Shown piece by piece: positions 22,924 through 31,168 of a stretch of DNA of 33,278 bases; position 1 is the first letter of the stretch, and each line of letters opens with the position of its first letter. The DNA is taken from positions 1 to 33,278 of the forward strand of contig CAYMOM010000010.1 in assembly GCA_964391995.1 (NCBI GenBank), in the 5' to 3' direction. Below the pieces are notes generated by a model. That model worked only from the letters and a program-made list of their open reading frames with translations, was not told the origin of the DNA and did not search any database. Made by a program: the position numbers and the translations under genes. This stretch comes from UBA11524 sp964391995 (lineage in GTDB: Bacteria > Bacillota > Clostridia > Christensenellales > Aristaeellaceae).

Positions 22924-25461
22924 TCAATCCTCCTTGCCCATCCAGTGGAGGACGGGCGCGAATTCCTGTTGATTGCTGGTCACGGTAACGGTCTTGGTTT
23001 CACCGGGCCACAGGTCAAAATCATTGTCCGGGCAGGCAACGCCCTCCGGCTCCGCCAGGTGGAGCATCCACACAAAGCGGTCGGCAGACAGGGAAAGCTC
23101 GTAGCGGTCATTCCCCAGAGGGCGGCAGGTGCAACTCACCCGGGCATTCCTGGCAACCATGTCCGCAAAGGGAGCGAAGAAATACTTGGTTTCGTTGATG
23201 ATGGTTCCATCGGCTGTGAGCCTTGCACGGAAAACGGCATTGCCGGGGTCGAAAGCTACGGCGGACAAGTCCATATCCGCCAGGTGGGCGGACTGGTTTT
23301 CTGCCAGGTGCACATCCTGCCGGCCTTCTGCCAGCACGGTGCCTTCCAGGGTCATCAGCGTCCATTCCAGCCGGGCCTGCTGCGGCTGGAGGGTGTCGTT
23401 CATGCCCCAGATTTCCAGCTTGCCGGGTTCTTTTTCCCAGTGTTCCCGCCAGCATGCGCGGCCCTGATTGGTCTGCACATCCCAGCCGGAAATGCACAGC
23501 GCCAGGGGCGCCATGGCCTGCTTCAGCGCAAAGTAAATGGGTTTGCGCCGCAGCTGGTAGTCAATCAGCGACCAGTTGTGAACGCCATAGCTGTCGCTGA
23601 GCGTCCAGAACAGCAGGCCGGAGCAGACAAACTTCTGCCGGCGGAATTCCTCGTACATGTGCCGGGTCAGCTCGGCCTGAATGGCCTGGCTGCGCAGGAT
23701 GAACTGCGGGGGGGAGTGCGCCTCCGGACCAAAGTACTGCTTTTCCATCCGGGACAGCAGGGTGTGATCCTGGCAGGAGTTGGTGTGGTGGAGCCAGACG
23801 GGATCGTCAGGATGCATATGCTCCGGCGGGATGCAGCTCTCCGCGGTTTCCATGGTCATGGCGCCCATGATGCCAAACTCGCTGAGGAACTTGACCCGGA
23901 ACCTGGCAAACCACCACAGATCCAGGTAATGAGGGTGGGTATCCACATGGGTCAAAAGCCAGATGTGCTGATCCCCGTGGCGGCAGTCCCCCTGCTCCCT
24001 GCCCCCAAAGGGGCTGCTGGGCCGATAGATGAGGGTCGGGCACATGTCCTGCACCAGTGCCGGAAGAATCTGTTCATAAATGCGTCCGCCATACCAGGGC
24101 AGGTCGGGGTGCCACTGCTTCTGGGAGTGATACATTTCCTGAATCTCGTTGTTCCCGGCCCAGCCGATCAGGCTGGCATGGGTGCGCAGGCGGCGGATGG
24201 CCTTCCGGGCCTCCAGGGTGATGTCCGCTGCAAAGTCCGGGTCGTGGTCGGGATAATACCCGCAGGCATACATGAAATCGTGCCAGACCATGATGCCCGC
24301 TTCATCGCAGGCATCCATAAAGGCATCGGAGGCATACACGCCGCCGCCCCAGACCCGCAGCATGTTCATATGCTCGTCCCGGGCCAGGGCAATCAGCCGG
24401 CGCTCCTTCTCCGGGGTGATCCGCCCGGGCAGGCAGTCGCAGGGCACATGGTTGGCACCCTTGCAGAACACTGGCACACCGTTGAGCACAAAGGTGAAGC
24501 CTGTTTCCCCCTGGGGCATTGCAGGCTCCTCCAGGGCGATGGTGCGCAGGCCCAGGCGGTGGCTGCGGCTGTCCAGCACTGTACCGGCAGCGTCCAGCGC
24601 GCTGACCTCCACCGTATACAGATACGGCTGGCCCATGCCGTTGCACCACCACAGCCGGGCGGCGGGAATGGTCAGGCGCAGGGTCTGCCGGTCAGCCAGG
24701 CCGGCGCTGCACCGGGCCACGGTGCAGCCATCCTCATTGGCAATGGTGCAGCACAGCATCACCGGCCCGGGGGACAGGCGCTCCGTTTCCACGGTTACGT
24801 CCACCTGGCAGGGCTGATCCTCTGCAACGCTTTCATCCGCCACGCGGGCGTAAACATCGTGAATGCACACATGCTCGCAGGCCGTCAGGTACACGTTTTT
24901 CCAAATGCCGCAGGAGGCCAGCCAGATGGTCCAGTCCCACCCGTAAACAAACTGGGGCTTGCGCATCCAGGCCCGCCAGGGCTGCTCGTTGTTCCACATG
25001 ATGCCCATCTGCTCCAGGTCGTGGGTCTGGGCCTGGGCCAGCCCCTGATCGATGCGCACCAGCATGGTGTTTTCCCCGGGGCGCAGCCAGGGGCGCACAT
25101 CCCAGGTGATTTCCACAAAGGCGTTGTTGTGCCTTCCAACAAAGTGCCCGTTGAGAAAAACATCCGCCGTGGTGTCCAGGCCTTCAAAGGTCAGGCGCAT
25201 GGCGGGAGCCATGTCCTCTTCCTGCAGGGTGAAAACACGCTTGCACCAGAACTCCTTATCTTCCACCCAGCGGCAGTCCAGGCTGTTCATCCCCTGCAAA
25301 GGCTCCCGGATCAGCCCGGCGCCGATTAGCGGCGTATGCACATCCCCCGGCACCTGATAGGGCAGCGTGTCCATCGCCTCCAGGGTAGCCATGCTCCCCT
25401 TGCCAATGTCGCACCAGGCCATCTGCCATGTTCCGTTCAGCGAAATGGTTTTGTTGGGCAT
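22924..25461 (-). CDS. GH2 beta-mannosidase
   Basis: An 845-residue enzyme that releases mannose from the non-reducing end of beta-mannosides. Domain order is a sugar-binding beta-sandwich (to about 200, with LDTTADVFLNG and WDVRPWLRPGEN), an Ig-like domain, the (beta/alpha)8 barrel (about 320-640) and C-terminal beta domains. The acid/base is E439 in WAGNNEIQEMYH and the nucleophile is E528 in KFLSEFGIMG; NMLRVWGGGVY and VWHDFMYACGYY are typical of beta-mannosidases. The frame opens at 25518, but ATG 25461 is chosen for AGGAGG 7 bases before it. No signal peptide. It is the first gene of the operon, 65 bases behind its -10 box, and is followed at once by GH26. Confidence 0.93.
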   Translation of the reverse strand: MPNKTISLNGTWQMAWCDIGKGSMATLEAMDTLPYQVPGDVHTPLIGAGLIREPLQGMNSLDCRWVEDKEFWCKRVFTLQEEDMAPAMRLTFEGLDTTADVFLNGHFVGRHNNAFVEITWDVRPWLRPGENTMLVRIDQGLAQAQTHDLEQMGIMWNNEQPWRAWMRKPQFVYGWDWTIWLASCGIWKNVYLTACEHVCIHDVYARVADESVAEDQPCQVDVTVETERLSPGPVMLCCTIANEDGCTVARCSAGLADRQTLRLTIPAARLWWCNGMGQPYLYTVEVSALDAAGTVLDSRSHRLGLRTIALEEPAMPQGETGFTFVLNGVPVFCKGANHVPCDCLPGRITPEKERRLIALARDEHMNMLRVWGGGVYASDAFMDACDEAGIMVWHDFMYACGYYPDHDPDFAADITLEARKAIRRLRTHASLIGWAGNNEIQEMYHSQKQWHPDLPWYGGRIYEQILPALVQDMCPTLIYRPSSPFGGREQGDCRHGDQHIWLLTHVDTHPHYLDLWWFARFRVKFLSEFGIMGAMTMETAESCIPPEHMHPDDPVWLHHTNSCQDHTLLSRMEKQYFGPEAHSPPQFILRSQAIQAELTRHMYEEFRRQKFVCSGLLFWTLSDSYGVHNWSLIDYQLRRKPIYFALKQAMAPLALCISGWDVQTNQGRACWREHWEKEPGKLEIWGMNDTLQPQQARLEWTLMTLEGTVLAEGRQDVHLAENQSAHLADMDLSAVAFDPGNAVFRARLTADGTIINETKYFFAPFADMVARNARVSCTCRPLGNDRYELSLSADRFVWMLHLAEPEGVACPDNDFDLWPGETKTVTVTSNQQEFAPVLHWMGKED

Positions 25462-25488
25462 CTTCCTGCCTCCTATGCATCCTTGCGA

Positions 25489-25505
25489 GCAGCGTTTTGC
25501 ACACT
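25489..25505 (-). promoter_or_regulatory. Candidate LacI-type operator in the GH2 leader
   Basis: The minus strand reads AGTGTGCAAAACGCTGC. Its first ten bases, AGTGTGCAAA (25505-25496), recur exactly on the same strand before the lacI gene (26703-26694). The form TGCAAA-N-CG fits LacI-family half-sites. It lies just downstream of the promoter -10 box, where a bound repressor would block transcription. Confidence 0.5.
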
Positions 25506-25525
25506 GTTTTTGCATCATTGTTTAC

Positions 25526-25554
25526 ATCATACATCGTGCATTCTTCCGTGTCAA
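25526..25554 (-). promoter_or_regulatory. Promoter of the glycoside hydrolase operon, with operator word in the spacer
   Basis: The minus strand reads perfect TTGACA (25554-25549), a 17-base spacer and TATGAT (25531-25526). The spacer contains AATGCACGAT (25542-25533), a ten-base word that recurs, on the opposite strand, before the lacI gene at 26685-26694. This is a strong sigma-A promoter with a probable repressor site inside it. Confidence 0.85.
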
Positions 25555-25566
25555 CAGTTTTCTGAC

Positions 25567-25589
25567 AAAAGGCCTGCACCAGGGCCTTT
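25567..25589 (-). terminator. Terminator of the lacI-type gene
   Basis: On the minus strand AAAGGCC, an eight-base loop, GGCCTTTT. The hairpin overlaps the stop codon of the regulator gene and ends 12 bases before the -35 box of the hydrolase promoter, so it separates the two transcription units. Confidence 0.65.
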
Positions 25590-26613
25590 ACCCGCCGGAG
25601 GATTCGCGGACATAGGGCGCTGTGGCAATCCACACGGTTTCTGCATGCATGTCCGGGTTATCAATGCGCCACAACAGCTGCTGGGCCAGCCGCCGGCCCA
25701 GGCGCCGGTTGGTGGTGTTTACGCTGCTCAGGTTCGGCTCGATAATCAGGCACTCCTTCTTGTTGTCAAAGCCTGTCACCGCCAGCTGACGCGGCATGGT
25801 GATCCCTCGGCGCTTGGCGTGCTGCATCACCTGCAGGGCAATCCAGTCGTTGGCGCAGACGAAAGCATCGGGCAGCGCGTCCAGGCTGTCCAGCCGCTGG
25901 CAAAGGCTTTCCCCGTGGTAGAAACGGTGCTCGTCCTCCGTCCAGCAGAAGCGGGCATCCGGCGTCCGTCCGGCCTCCGCCATGGCCTGCAAATAGCCTG
26001 CATACCTGTCCCGGATGGACTGGCAATAGGTGATATCCCCAATGAAGCCGATGGTTTTCCGCCCTCTGGCAATCAGGTCACGGGTCAGGGCACAAACGCT
26101 TTCCGCACCTTCCGGGATCAGGGCATCCATCCGCCAGCCGGCGCCAATGGGCTTGTCAAAGCTCACCATGGGAATGTCCAGGGTGTCCAGCTTGCGGTAG
26201 TACGCCTCCGGGAACATGGTCATGCAGATGATGCCATCCACCCGCTCGGTCAGCAAGGCGGAGGGAAGGGTGTTTTTCTCCACTTCATCCGCGGCGGCAA
26301 GCACCAGAAAGCACACGCCGCCGGCCTTGCGCAGCTCCTCGGTAATGCCCCGCACCACCCCCTGCCAGAAGTCGTCATCGGCGAAGTCCGTCATCAGGAT
26401 GGCATAGCGTCCGCCGGCGCTTTCCCGCTTCTGTCCCCGGGCAAAGGCCTCCATTTCCGGGGTGATTCCATGATACCCCATGGCGCCGGCCACCTGAATG
26501 ATCCGCGCCCGGGTGCCTTCCGCCACGGTGGCATCGTTTTTCAGCGCCTTGCTGATGGTGTTCCGGGAAAGGTTCATTTCCCTGGCAATATCCTGAATGG
26601 TTACCTTCGCCAT
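25588..26613 (-). CDS. LacI-family transcription regulator
   Basis: A 341-residue regulator. The N-terminal helix-turn-helix is VTIQDIAREMNLSRNTISKA (residues 4-23), followed by the hinge region and a periplasmic-binding-protein-like sensor domain with YAILMTDFADDDFW, the VDGIICMTMF strand, VSFDKPIG, TIGFIGDI, DAFVCANDWIAL and LAVTGFDNKKEC. It probably represses the hydrolase operon that follows at once in the same direction and releases it on binding a mannose-containing sugar; the ligand is inferred from context. The frame extends to 26757, but ATG 26613 has AGGAG 9 bases before it, follows the promoter, and starts the helix-turn-helix at the usual position. Confidence 0.93.
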   Translation of the reverse strand: MAKVTIQDIAREMNLSRNTISKALKNDATVAEGTRARIIQVAGAMGYHGITPEMEAFARGQKRESAGGRYAILMTDFADDDFWQGVVRGITEELRKAGGVCFLVLAAADEVEKNTLPSALLTERVDGIICMTMFPEAYYRKLDTLDIPMVSFDKPIGAGWRMDALIPEGAESVCALTRDLIARGRKTIGFIGDITYCQSIRDRYAGYLQAMAEAGRTPDARFCWTEDEHRFYHGESLCQRLDSLDALPDAFVCANDWIALQVMQHAKRRGITMPRQLAVTGFDNKKECLIIEPNLSSVNTTNRRLGRRLAQQLLWRIDNPDMHAETVWIATAPYVRESSGG

Positions 26614-26650
26614 GATTCTCTTCTCCTGTTCTGTGGAAGCGTTCACCAGC

Positions 26651-26679
26651 ATCATATCACAAGCGCCCACTATTTGCAA
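26651..26679 (-). promoter_or_regulatory. Promoter of the lacI-type gene
   Basis: The minus strand reads TTGCAA (26679-26674), a 17-base spacer and TATGAT (26656-26651), about 38 bases before the start codon. The candidate operator lies directly upstream of the -35 box. Confidence 0.75.
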
Positions 26680-26684
26680 GGAAC

Positions 26685-26703
26685 AATGCACGATTTGCAC
26701 ACT
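26685..26703 (-). promoter_or_regulatory. Candidate LacI-type operator before the regulator gene
   Basis: The minus strand reads AGTGTGCAAATCGTGCATT. It combines two ten-base words, AGTGTGCAAA and ATCGTGCATT, that both recur near the GH2 promoter. The core TGCAAATCGTGCA has TGCA at both ends around a CG, a LacI-like layout. It suggests autoregulation and joint control of the operon. Confidence 0.55.
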
Positions 26704-26727
26704 TTTCCCATGCGTCATGCTGTGCAG

Positions 26728-26755
26728 AAAAAAAGGAGCAGCGCAAGGCTGCTCC
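26728..26755 (-). terminator. Terminator of the exported protein gene
   Basis: On the minus strand GGAGCAGC, a five-base loop, GCTGCTCC, then seven T residues. This perfect eight-base stem starts about 19 bases after the stop codon at 26774 and is a textbook rho-independent terminator. Confidence 0.92.
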
Positions 26756-26773
26756 AAACGGGGCTTGGGGAAA

Positions 26774-28249
26774 TTACTGGCCCATCAGCAGGGTCAGCAC
26801 GCTTTCGGGCAGGCTCTGGATCAGGTTCACCAGGGCCATCTGCAGGGCAGGCATAACGGTTTCTTCCGCGTAGGTGTTGAACTCCTCTTCGGTCATCTGC
26901 CCAGGGCGCACGGCATCAGCGGTGATGATGGAGGGCGCAGCCTCGCCGGTGGCGGCAGTCATCTTGATGCACAGAATCTCCTCACCCATGAAGCTGATAT
27001 CCATATCACCCTCGTAAACGGCATTTTCACCGTTCAGCTTGGTTTCCTTGTCCATGTCCAGGCCCAGGGTGATTTCCTGGCCCTCGGAAACGATGGTCAG
27101 CACAGCCTCCAGATCCAGCTCGGACTCGGTATCGCCGTATTCCTTCTCAGCCTTCACATCCAGGCCCAGCACGGGGGTGGTGGTGCCGGCTTCAATGCTG
27201 CCAATGCCCGCATTCACGGTGGTCAGCTTGTCGCCTGCCAGCACGCTGACAGAAACGGCAGCGCCCTGGTTGTTCTCGTCCACAGCAACGATGTTGCCGG
27301 CATGGGTCACGCCATCGGCTACGGTCAGGCGAGTATAATCCATGTCCATGGCAACGGTGGAGGTGTCCTCTTCATTCTCGAACTTCATGGTCATAGAAGC
27401 CGTGCCGTACACAGGGTTGCCATCGGCGCCCAGGTACACGCACACGGGGATGTCGCCCTGCACGGCATCGCCAATCTTCTTGGCCATTTCAGGCAGCTGG
27501 GCAGAGAGCTCCTCGGCGGTCACAGGCTGACCGTCCATGGTCAGGTTGGTGCTGTTCAGGCCGGCAATGAAGCTCGGGTTACCCTGCAGGCTGTCAAAGA
27601 GGATGGTGTACAGCTGGGTCAGGTCCTCACCGGTCAGGGTGAAGGACAGCACCTGGGCAGCGGGGTCGCTGTTCTTGGGCTGCTGGGTCACTTCCCCGGT
27701 GGTGATGCGGGCGGCAAAGCCTTCGGCCCAGGCGGTGATGGCAGCGGTATCGATGCTGAACTCTTCGGTGAGAGAAACATCTTTCGCCTGGTTCAGGGCC
27801 TGCTGAATGCTGGCCTTGGCCTGGGCCACATCGTCCTCGGTCATCATGCCGGAGGCAACGCACAGGTTCATCAGGTAATCAAGAATCACGGAGCCTTCCG
27901 CCTCGTTAAAGGCGATGGTGCCGCCCAGCAGGTTGGTGAGCAGATAGGTATCCTCACCCTGGGCAGCGTTGGAAAGGGTCAGCACATCGTTGCCGGAGAG
28001 CGTCAGGGCGAAATCGGTCTGGTTCTCCTGCCCGGCAAGGGTAAAGCCGATGGCATCCACAACATCCTTCACCAGGGCCTGGGTTTCGGCATCCAGCAGG
28101 GATGTATTGCCCCAGGTCAGCTTGCCTTCCATCTTATAGGGGCGGGTTTCAGTGGCCTGGATGAACAGTTCATCAGGGGAAGCGGCCATGCCCATCACAG
28201 GCAGCGCCAGCATAAGCAGCGCCAGCAGCAGGGCGGTCAGTTTCTTCAT
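26774..28249 (-). CDS. Exported acidic protein of unknown function (491 aa)
   Basis: The product was not recognised. It begins with a clear signal peptide (MKKLTALLLALLMLALPVMG, cleavage probably after MAA near residue 23) and has no lipobox cysteine at the site, no sortase signal and no later membrane segment, so it is likely released or loosely held outside the membrane. The mature part is acidic and rich in Thr, Ala and Glu with alternating strand-like segments (LTVADGVTHAGNIVAVDENN), which resembles a beta-rich lipoprotein-type fold. The frame reaches 28336, but ATG 28249 has AGGAGG 9 bases before it and starts the signal peptide properly. It has its own promoter and terminator, so no operon partner hints at a role. 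Confidence 0.8.
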   Translation of the reverse strand: MKKLTALLLALLMLALPVMGMAASPDELFIQATETRPYKMEGKLTWGNTSLLDAETQALVKDVVDAIGFTLAGQENQTDFALTLSGNDVLTLSNAAQGEDTYLLTNLLGGTIAFNEAEGSVILDYLMNLCVASGMMTEDDVAQAKASIQQALNQAKDVSLTEEFSIDTAAITAWAEGFAARITTGEVTQQPKNSDPAAQVLSFTLTGEDLTQLYTILFDSLQGNPSFIAGLNSTNLTMDGQPVTAEELSAQLPEMAKKIGDAVQGDIPVCVYLGADGNPVYGTASMTMKFENEEDTSTVAMDMDYTRLTVADGVTHAGNIVAVDENNQGAAVSVSVLAGDKLTTVNAGIGSIEAGTTTPVLGLDVKAEKEYGDTESELDLEAVLTIVSEGQEITLGLDMDKETKLNGENAVYEGDMDISFMGEEILCIKMTAATGEAAPSIITADAVRPGQMTEEEFNTYAEETVMPALQMALVNLIQSLPESVLTLLMGQ

Positions 28250-28295
28250 TAGGGGAATCCTCCTGTCCTTCGTTTTGTCGTTTTGCGACGATATT

Positions 28296-28324
28296 ATTAT
28301 ACACGATTCGCCGCGTTCTGTCAC
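28296..28324 (-). promoter_or_regulatory. Promoter of the exported protein gene
   Basis: The minus strand reads GTGACA (28324-28319), a 17-base spacer and perfect TATAAT (28301-28296), about 46 bases before the start codon. A small GTCG-CAAAA-CGAC hairpin follows in the leader. Confidence 0.75.
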
Positions 28325-28378
28325 CCTTATGCGCACAATTGATACATTTTACCGGTCAAAACCTCATTTCCAGCCCTC

Positions 28379-28407
28379 TTCCACAGGTGAATAAAATGTG
28401 GTATACT
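28379..28407 (+). promoter_or_regulatory. Probable extended -10 promoter of the redox operon
   Basis: TATACT (28402-28407) is preceded by TGG, an extended -10 element. The -35 region TTCCAC (28379-28384) is weak at 17-base spacing. It lies 38 bases before the TTG start of the first oxidoreductase. The weak -35 hints at a need for an activator. Confidence 0.6.
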
Positions 28408-28445
28408 ACAGGCGGATGATTCTTTCAGCAAAGGAGGCAAACCTT

Positions 28446-29909
28446 TTGCATACCGATATTCTTATCATTGGTGCAGGCGTTGTGGGTTGCGCCCTGGCCC
28501 GGGTGCTGAGCCGCTATCAGGGGCAGGTCACCGTCATCGACCGGGCCTCGGATGTGGCCATGGGTGCATCCAAGGCCAACAGCGGCATTGTCCACGCCGG
28601 CTTCGATGCCCACCCGGGCACCCTGAAGGCCAGGCTGAACGTGGCTGGTGCCGCTATGTATCCTGCCCTGTGCAGGGAACTGGGCGTGCCCTATGGTCAG
28701 CCCGGCGCGCTGGTGCTCGGCTTTGACGAAGAGGACCGCAAAACCCTTGAAAACCTGGTTCGGCAGGGCATCGCCAACGGTGTGCCTGGGGTACGCCTGA
28801 TGGAGCGGGAGGAGATTCTCGCCCTGGAGCCCAGCACCAACCCAGCGGTGCTCTGCGCCCTGTATGCGCCCACCTCCGGCCTGACCAGCCCCTATGAATT
28901 GACCTACGCCCTGGCGGATCATGCGGCCTTGAACGGCGCCGATTTCCGCATAAATATAGAAGCCAAGGCCGTTTTCCAGGATGAGGGCAGCCAGTGGCAT
29001 GTGCAGACCAACGCAGGGGAAATCACCTGCCGGGTGCTGGTGAACTGCGCCGGCGTGGGCAGTGCTGTCCTCCACAACATGATGAGCGATGACAAGCGGG
29101 AGATCATCTTCCGCCGGGGGCAGTACTACCTGCTGGATCATGTCACTCCCCTGCCCTTCACCATGACCATGTTCCAGTGTCCCACCAAAATGGGCAAGGG
29201 TGTGCTGGTCAGCCCAACGGTGCACGGCAACACCCTGCTGGGCCCATCGGCTGAGGACATCCCCGATGCCAAGGATGTGAGCACCACCGCCGATGGCCTG
29301 GCCTTTGTGCTGGAAAAGAGCAAGCTCACCTGGCCCGGCATGTCCGTGCGGGGGAACATCACCAATTTCTCCGGCATCCGCGCCCATGAGGCCAAGGGAG
29401 ATTTCATCATCGGTGCCGTCAAGAGCCGCACCCACGCCTATGAAACCGTGGGCATTGAAAGTCCCGGCCTGTCCTCCGCGCCGGCCATTGCGGAAATGCT
29501 GGGGGTGCAGATTGCCCAGGAGGAGCGCCTGTCCCTGAAGGCGGAGTATCTTCCTGCCCGGCCCATGGGTAAGCCTTTCAGCGCCATGACCAATGAGGAA
29601 AAGGCTGCCGCCGTAGCGGAAGACCCCCTGTACGGCCGTCTGGTGTGCCGCTGCGAAATGGTGACGGAGGCGGAGATCCGCGCCGCCATCCGCCGGCCTG
29701 TGGGCGCCACCACCATTGATGGCGTCAAGCGCCGCACCCGGGCCGGCATGGGCCGGTGCCAAGGTGGCTTCTGCTCCCCCCGGGTGGCGGAGATCATCGC
29801 GGAGGAGCTGGGCATCCCCATGACGGAGGTCACCAAATGCGGCGGTGAAAGCCGCCTGCTGACGGGCACCATTCACCAAGCCATGAAGGAGGGCTGCTGC
29901 CATGACTAA
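28446..29909 (+). CDS. GlpA-like FAD oxidoreductase with C-terminal [2Fe-2S] BFD-like domain
   Basis: A 487-residue flavoprotein of the glycerol-3-phosphate dehydrogenase / 2-hydroxyacid oxidase (DAO) type. The FAD-binding motif IIGAGVVG is near residue 8, with KANSGIVHAGFD as the typical second motif. The C-terminus holds four cysteines, C401, C403, C438 and C443 (VCRCEM and GRCQGGFC), arranged as in BFD-like [2Fe-2S] domains, as in anaerobic GlpA. The start is TTG at 28446: AAGGAGG lies 8 bases before it and the FAD motif follows at once; the upstream ATGs lack a site. It overlaps the next gene by eight bases. Substrate is probably glycerol-3-phosphate, but no glpK or glpF is present, so another 2-hydroxy compound is possible. 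Confidence 0.85.
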   Translation: MHTDILIIGAGVVGCALARVLSRYQGQVTVIDRASDVAMGASKANSGIVHAGFDAHPGTLKARLNVAGAAMYPALCRELGVPYGQPGALVLGFDEEDRKTLENLVRQGIANGVPGVRLMEREEILALEPSTNPAVLCALYAPTSGLTSPYELTYALADHAALNGADFRINIEAKAVFQDEGSQWHVQTNAGEITCRVLVNCAGVGSAVLHNMMSDDKREIIFRRGQYYLLDHVTPLPFTMTMFQCPTKMGKGVLVSPTVHGNTLLGPSAEDIPDAKDVSTTADGLAFVLEKSKLTWPGMSVRGNITNFSGIRAHEAKGDFIIGAVKSRTHAYETVGIESPGLSSAPAIAEMLGVQIAQEERLSLKAEYLPARPMGKPFSAMTNEEKAAAVAEDPLYGRLVCRCEMVTEAEIRAAIRRPVGATTIDGVKRRTRAGMGRCQGGFCSPRVAEIIAEELGIPMTEVTKCGGESRLLTGTIHQAMKEGCCHD

Positions 29910-31167
29910 CCCCATCATGAACGTGGATGTGCTGGTGGTGGGTGCCGGCCCTGCAGGCCTGGCTGCTGCCATTGGCGCCAGGGAAAGCGGCATCGACAGC
30001 CTGATGGTCATCGAGCGGGAGCACACCCCGGGCGGCATTCTCCGGCAGTGCATTCACAACGGCTTCGGCCTGCACCGCTTCAAGGAAGAGCTAACCGGCC
30101 CCGAATATGCCCAGCGAGATATTGACAGGGCCAGGGAGCTGGATATTTACATTCAGTGCGATACCACCGTGCTTTCCGTGGAGAAAGACCATACGGTCAC
30201 CTGCATCAGCAGCGAGCACGGGCTGCAGATCATCAAGGCCAAGGCCATTGTGCTGGCCATGGGCTGCCGTGAGCGTCCCCGGGGTGCCCTGGCCACGCCC
30301 GGCACCAGGTGCGCAGGCATTTATTCCGCCGGCACCGCCCAGAAATTTGTGAACCTGGAAGGCTACATGCCCGGCAGGCGGGTGGTGATTCTGGGCAGCG
30401 GGGACATCGGGCTGATCATGGCCCGGCGCATGACCCTGCAGGGCGCCAAGGTGCTGGCCTGCGTGGAGATCATGCCCCATTCCTCCGGCCTGAACCGGAA
30501 CATCGTCCAGTGCCTGAACGACTATGACATTCCCCTGCTGCTGAGCCACACGGTAACGGACATTCAGGGCCAGGAGCGGCTTTCCGGCGTAACGGTGGCC
30601 AAGGTGGATGCAAACCGCCAGCCCATTCCCGGCACGGAAATCCACTTCGACTGCGATACCCTGCTGCTGTCCGTGGGCCTGATTCCGGAAAACGAGCTTT
30701 CCCAGGGCGCGGGGGTGAAGCTCTCCCCCCTGACCTCCGGTGCTGAGGTGGACGACACCCTGCAAACCAGCGTTCCCGGCATTTTCGCCTGCGGCAATGT
30801 GCTGCATGTGCACGACCTGGTGGACCATGTGTCCAACGAAAGCCTTCGGGCAGGCCGGGCAGCCGCAGCCTTTGTCCGTGGGCAGCTGCCGGCAGGGGAA
30901 GCCTTTGCCGTGAAGGACGGCAGCGGCGTGCGGGGCACGGTGCCCCAGCGCATCCGCAAAGGCACGAACGAAAGCGTTGATCTGATGTTCCGTCCCTCCG
31001 CCGTGTTCCGCAATGCCGCCTGCGTTGTCCGCTGCGGCGAGAAGGAAATCGCCCGGAAGAAAGCGCCCATCTTCACCCCCGGGGAAATGGCGGTGGTGAC
31101 GCTGAAGGCGGAAACCGTGGCTGCCCTGGATGGGGACATCACCGTTGCAGTGGAAGGAGGCAACTGA
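29902..31167 (+). CDS. FAD/NAD-dependent oxidoreductase, partner of the GlpA-like protein
   Basis: A 421-residue pyridine nucleotide-disulfide-type oxidoreductase. Two dinucleotide-binding motifs are visible: VVGAGPAG (residues 12-19, FAD) and ILGSGDIG (163-170, NAD). MGCRERPRG (120-128) and the C-terminal VPGIFACGNVLHVHDLVD string are typical of the class. No membrane segment. It probably passes electrons from the GlpA-like subunit to NAD or another carrier. It overlaps the gene before by eight bases and is one base from the DUF1667 gene, so the three likely form one complex. AAGGAG lies 10 bases before the ATG. Confidence 0.87.
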   Translation: MTNPIMNVDVLVVGAGPAGLAAAIGARESGIDSLMVIEREHTPGGILRQCIHNGFGLHRFKEELTGPEYAQRDIDRARELDIYIQCDTTVLSVEKDHTVTCISSEHGLQIIKAKAIVLAMGCRERPRGALATPGTRCAGIYSAGTAQKFVNLEGYMPGRRVVILGSGDIGLIMARRMTLQGAKVLACVEIMPHSSGLNRNIVQCLNDYDIPLLLSHTVTDIQGQERLSGVTVAKVDANRQPIPGTEIHFDCDTLLLSVGLIPENELSQGAGVKLSPLTSGAEVDDTLQTSVPGIFACGNVLHVHDLVDHVSNESLRAGRAAAAFVRGQLPAGEAFAVKDGSGVRGTVPQRIRKGTNESVDLMFRPSAVFRNAACVVRCGEKEIARKKAPIFTPGEMAVVTLKAETVAALDGDITVAVEGGN

Positions 31168-31168
31168 C

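Noticed and set aside
22945..25329. A 794-codon open frame antisense to the GH2 gene
   Set aside because: It matches no known fold, has no start signals, and lies wholly opposite a clear beta-mannosidase; a by-product of GC-rich codon use. The antisense frames opposite mrfA, mrfB, GH92, GH28 and the oxidoreductases were rejected for the same reason.
26614..26757. N-terminal extension of the LacI-type regulator
   Set aside because: The extension runs through the promoter and operator, and the helix-turn-helix would begin about 50 residues too late for the family.
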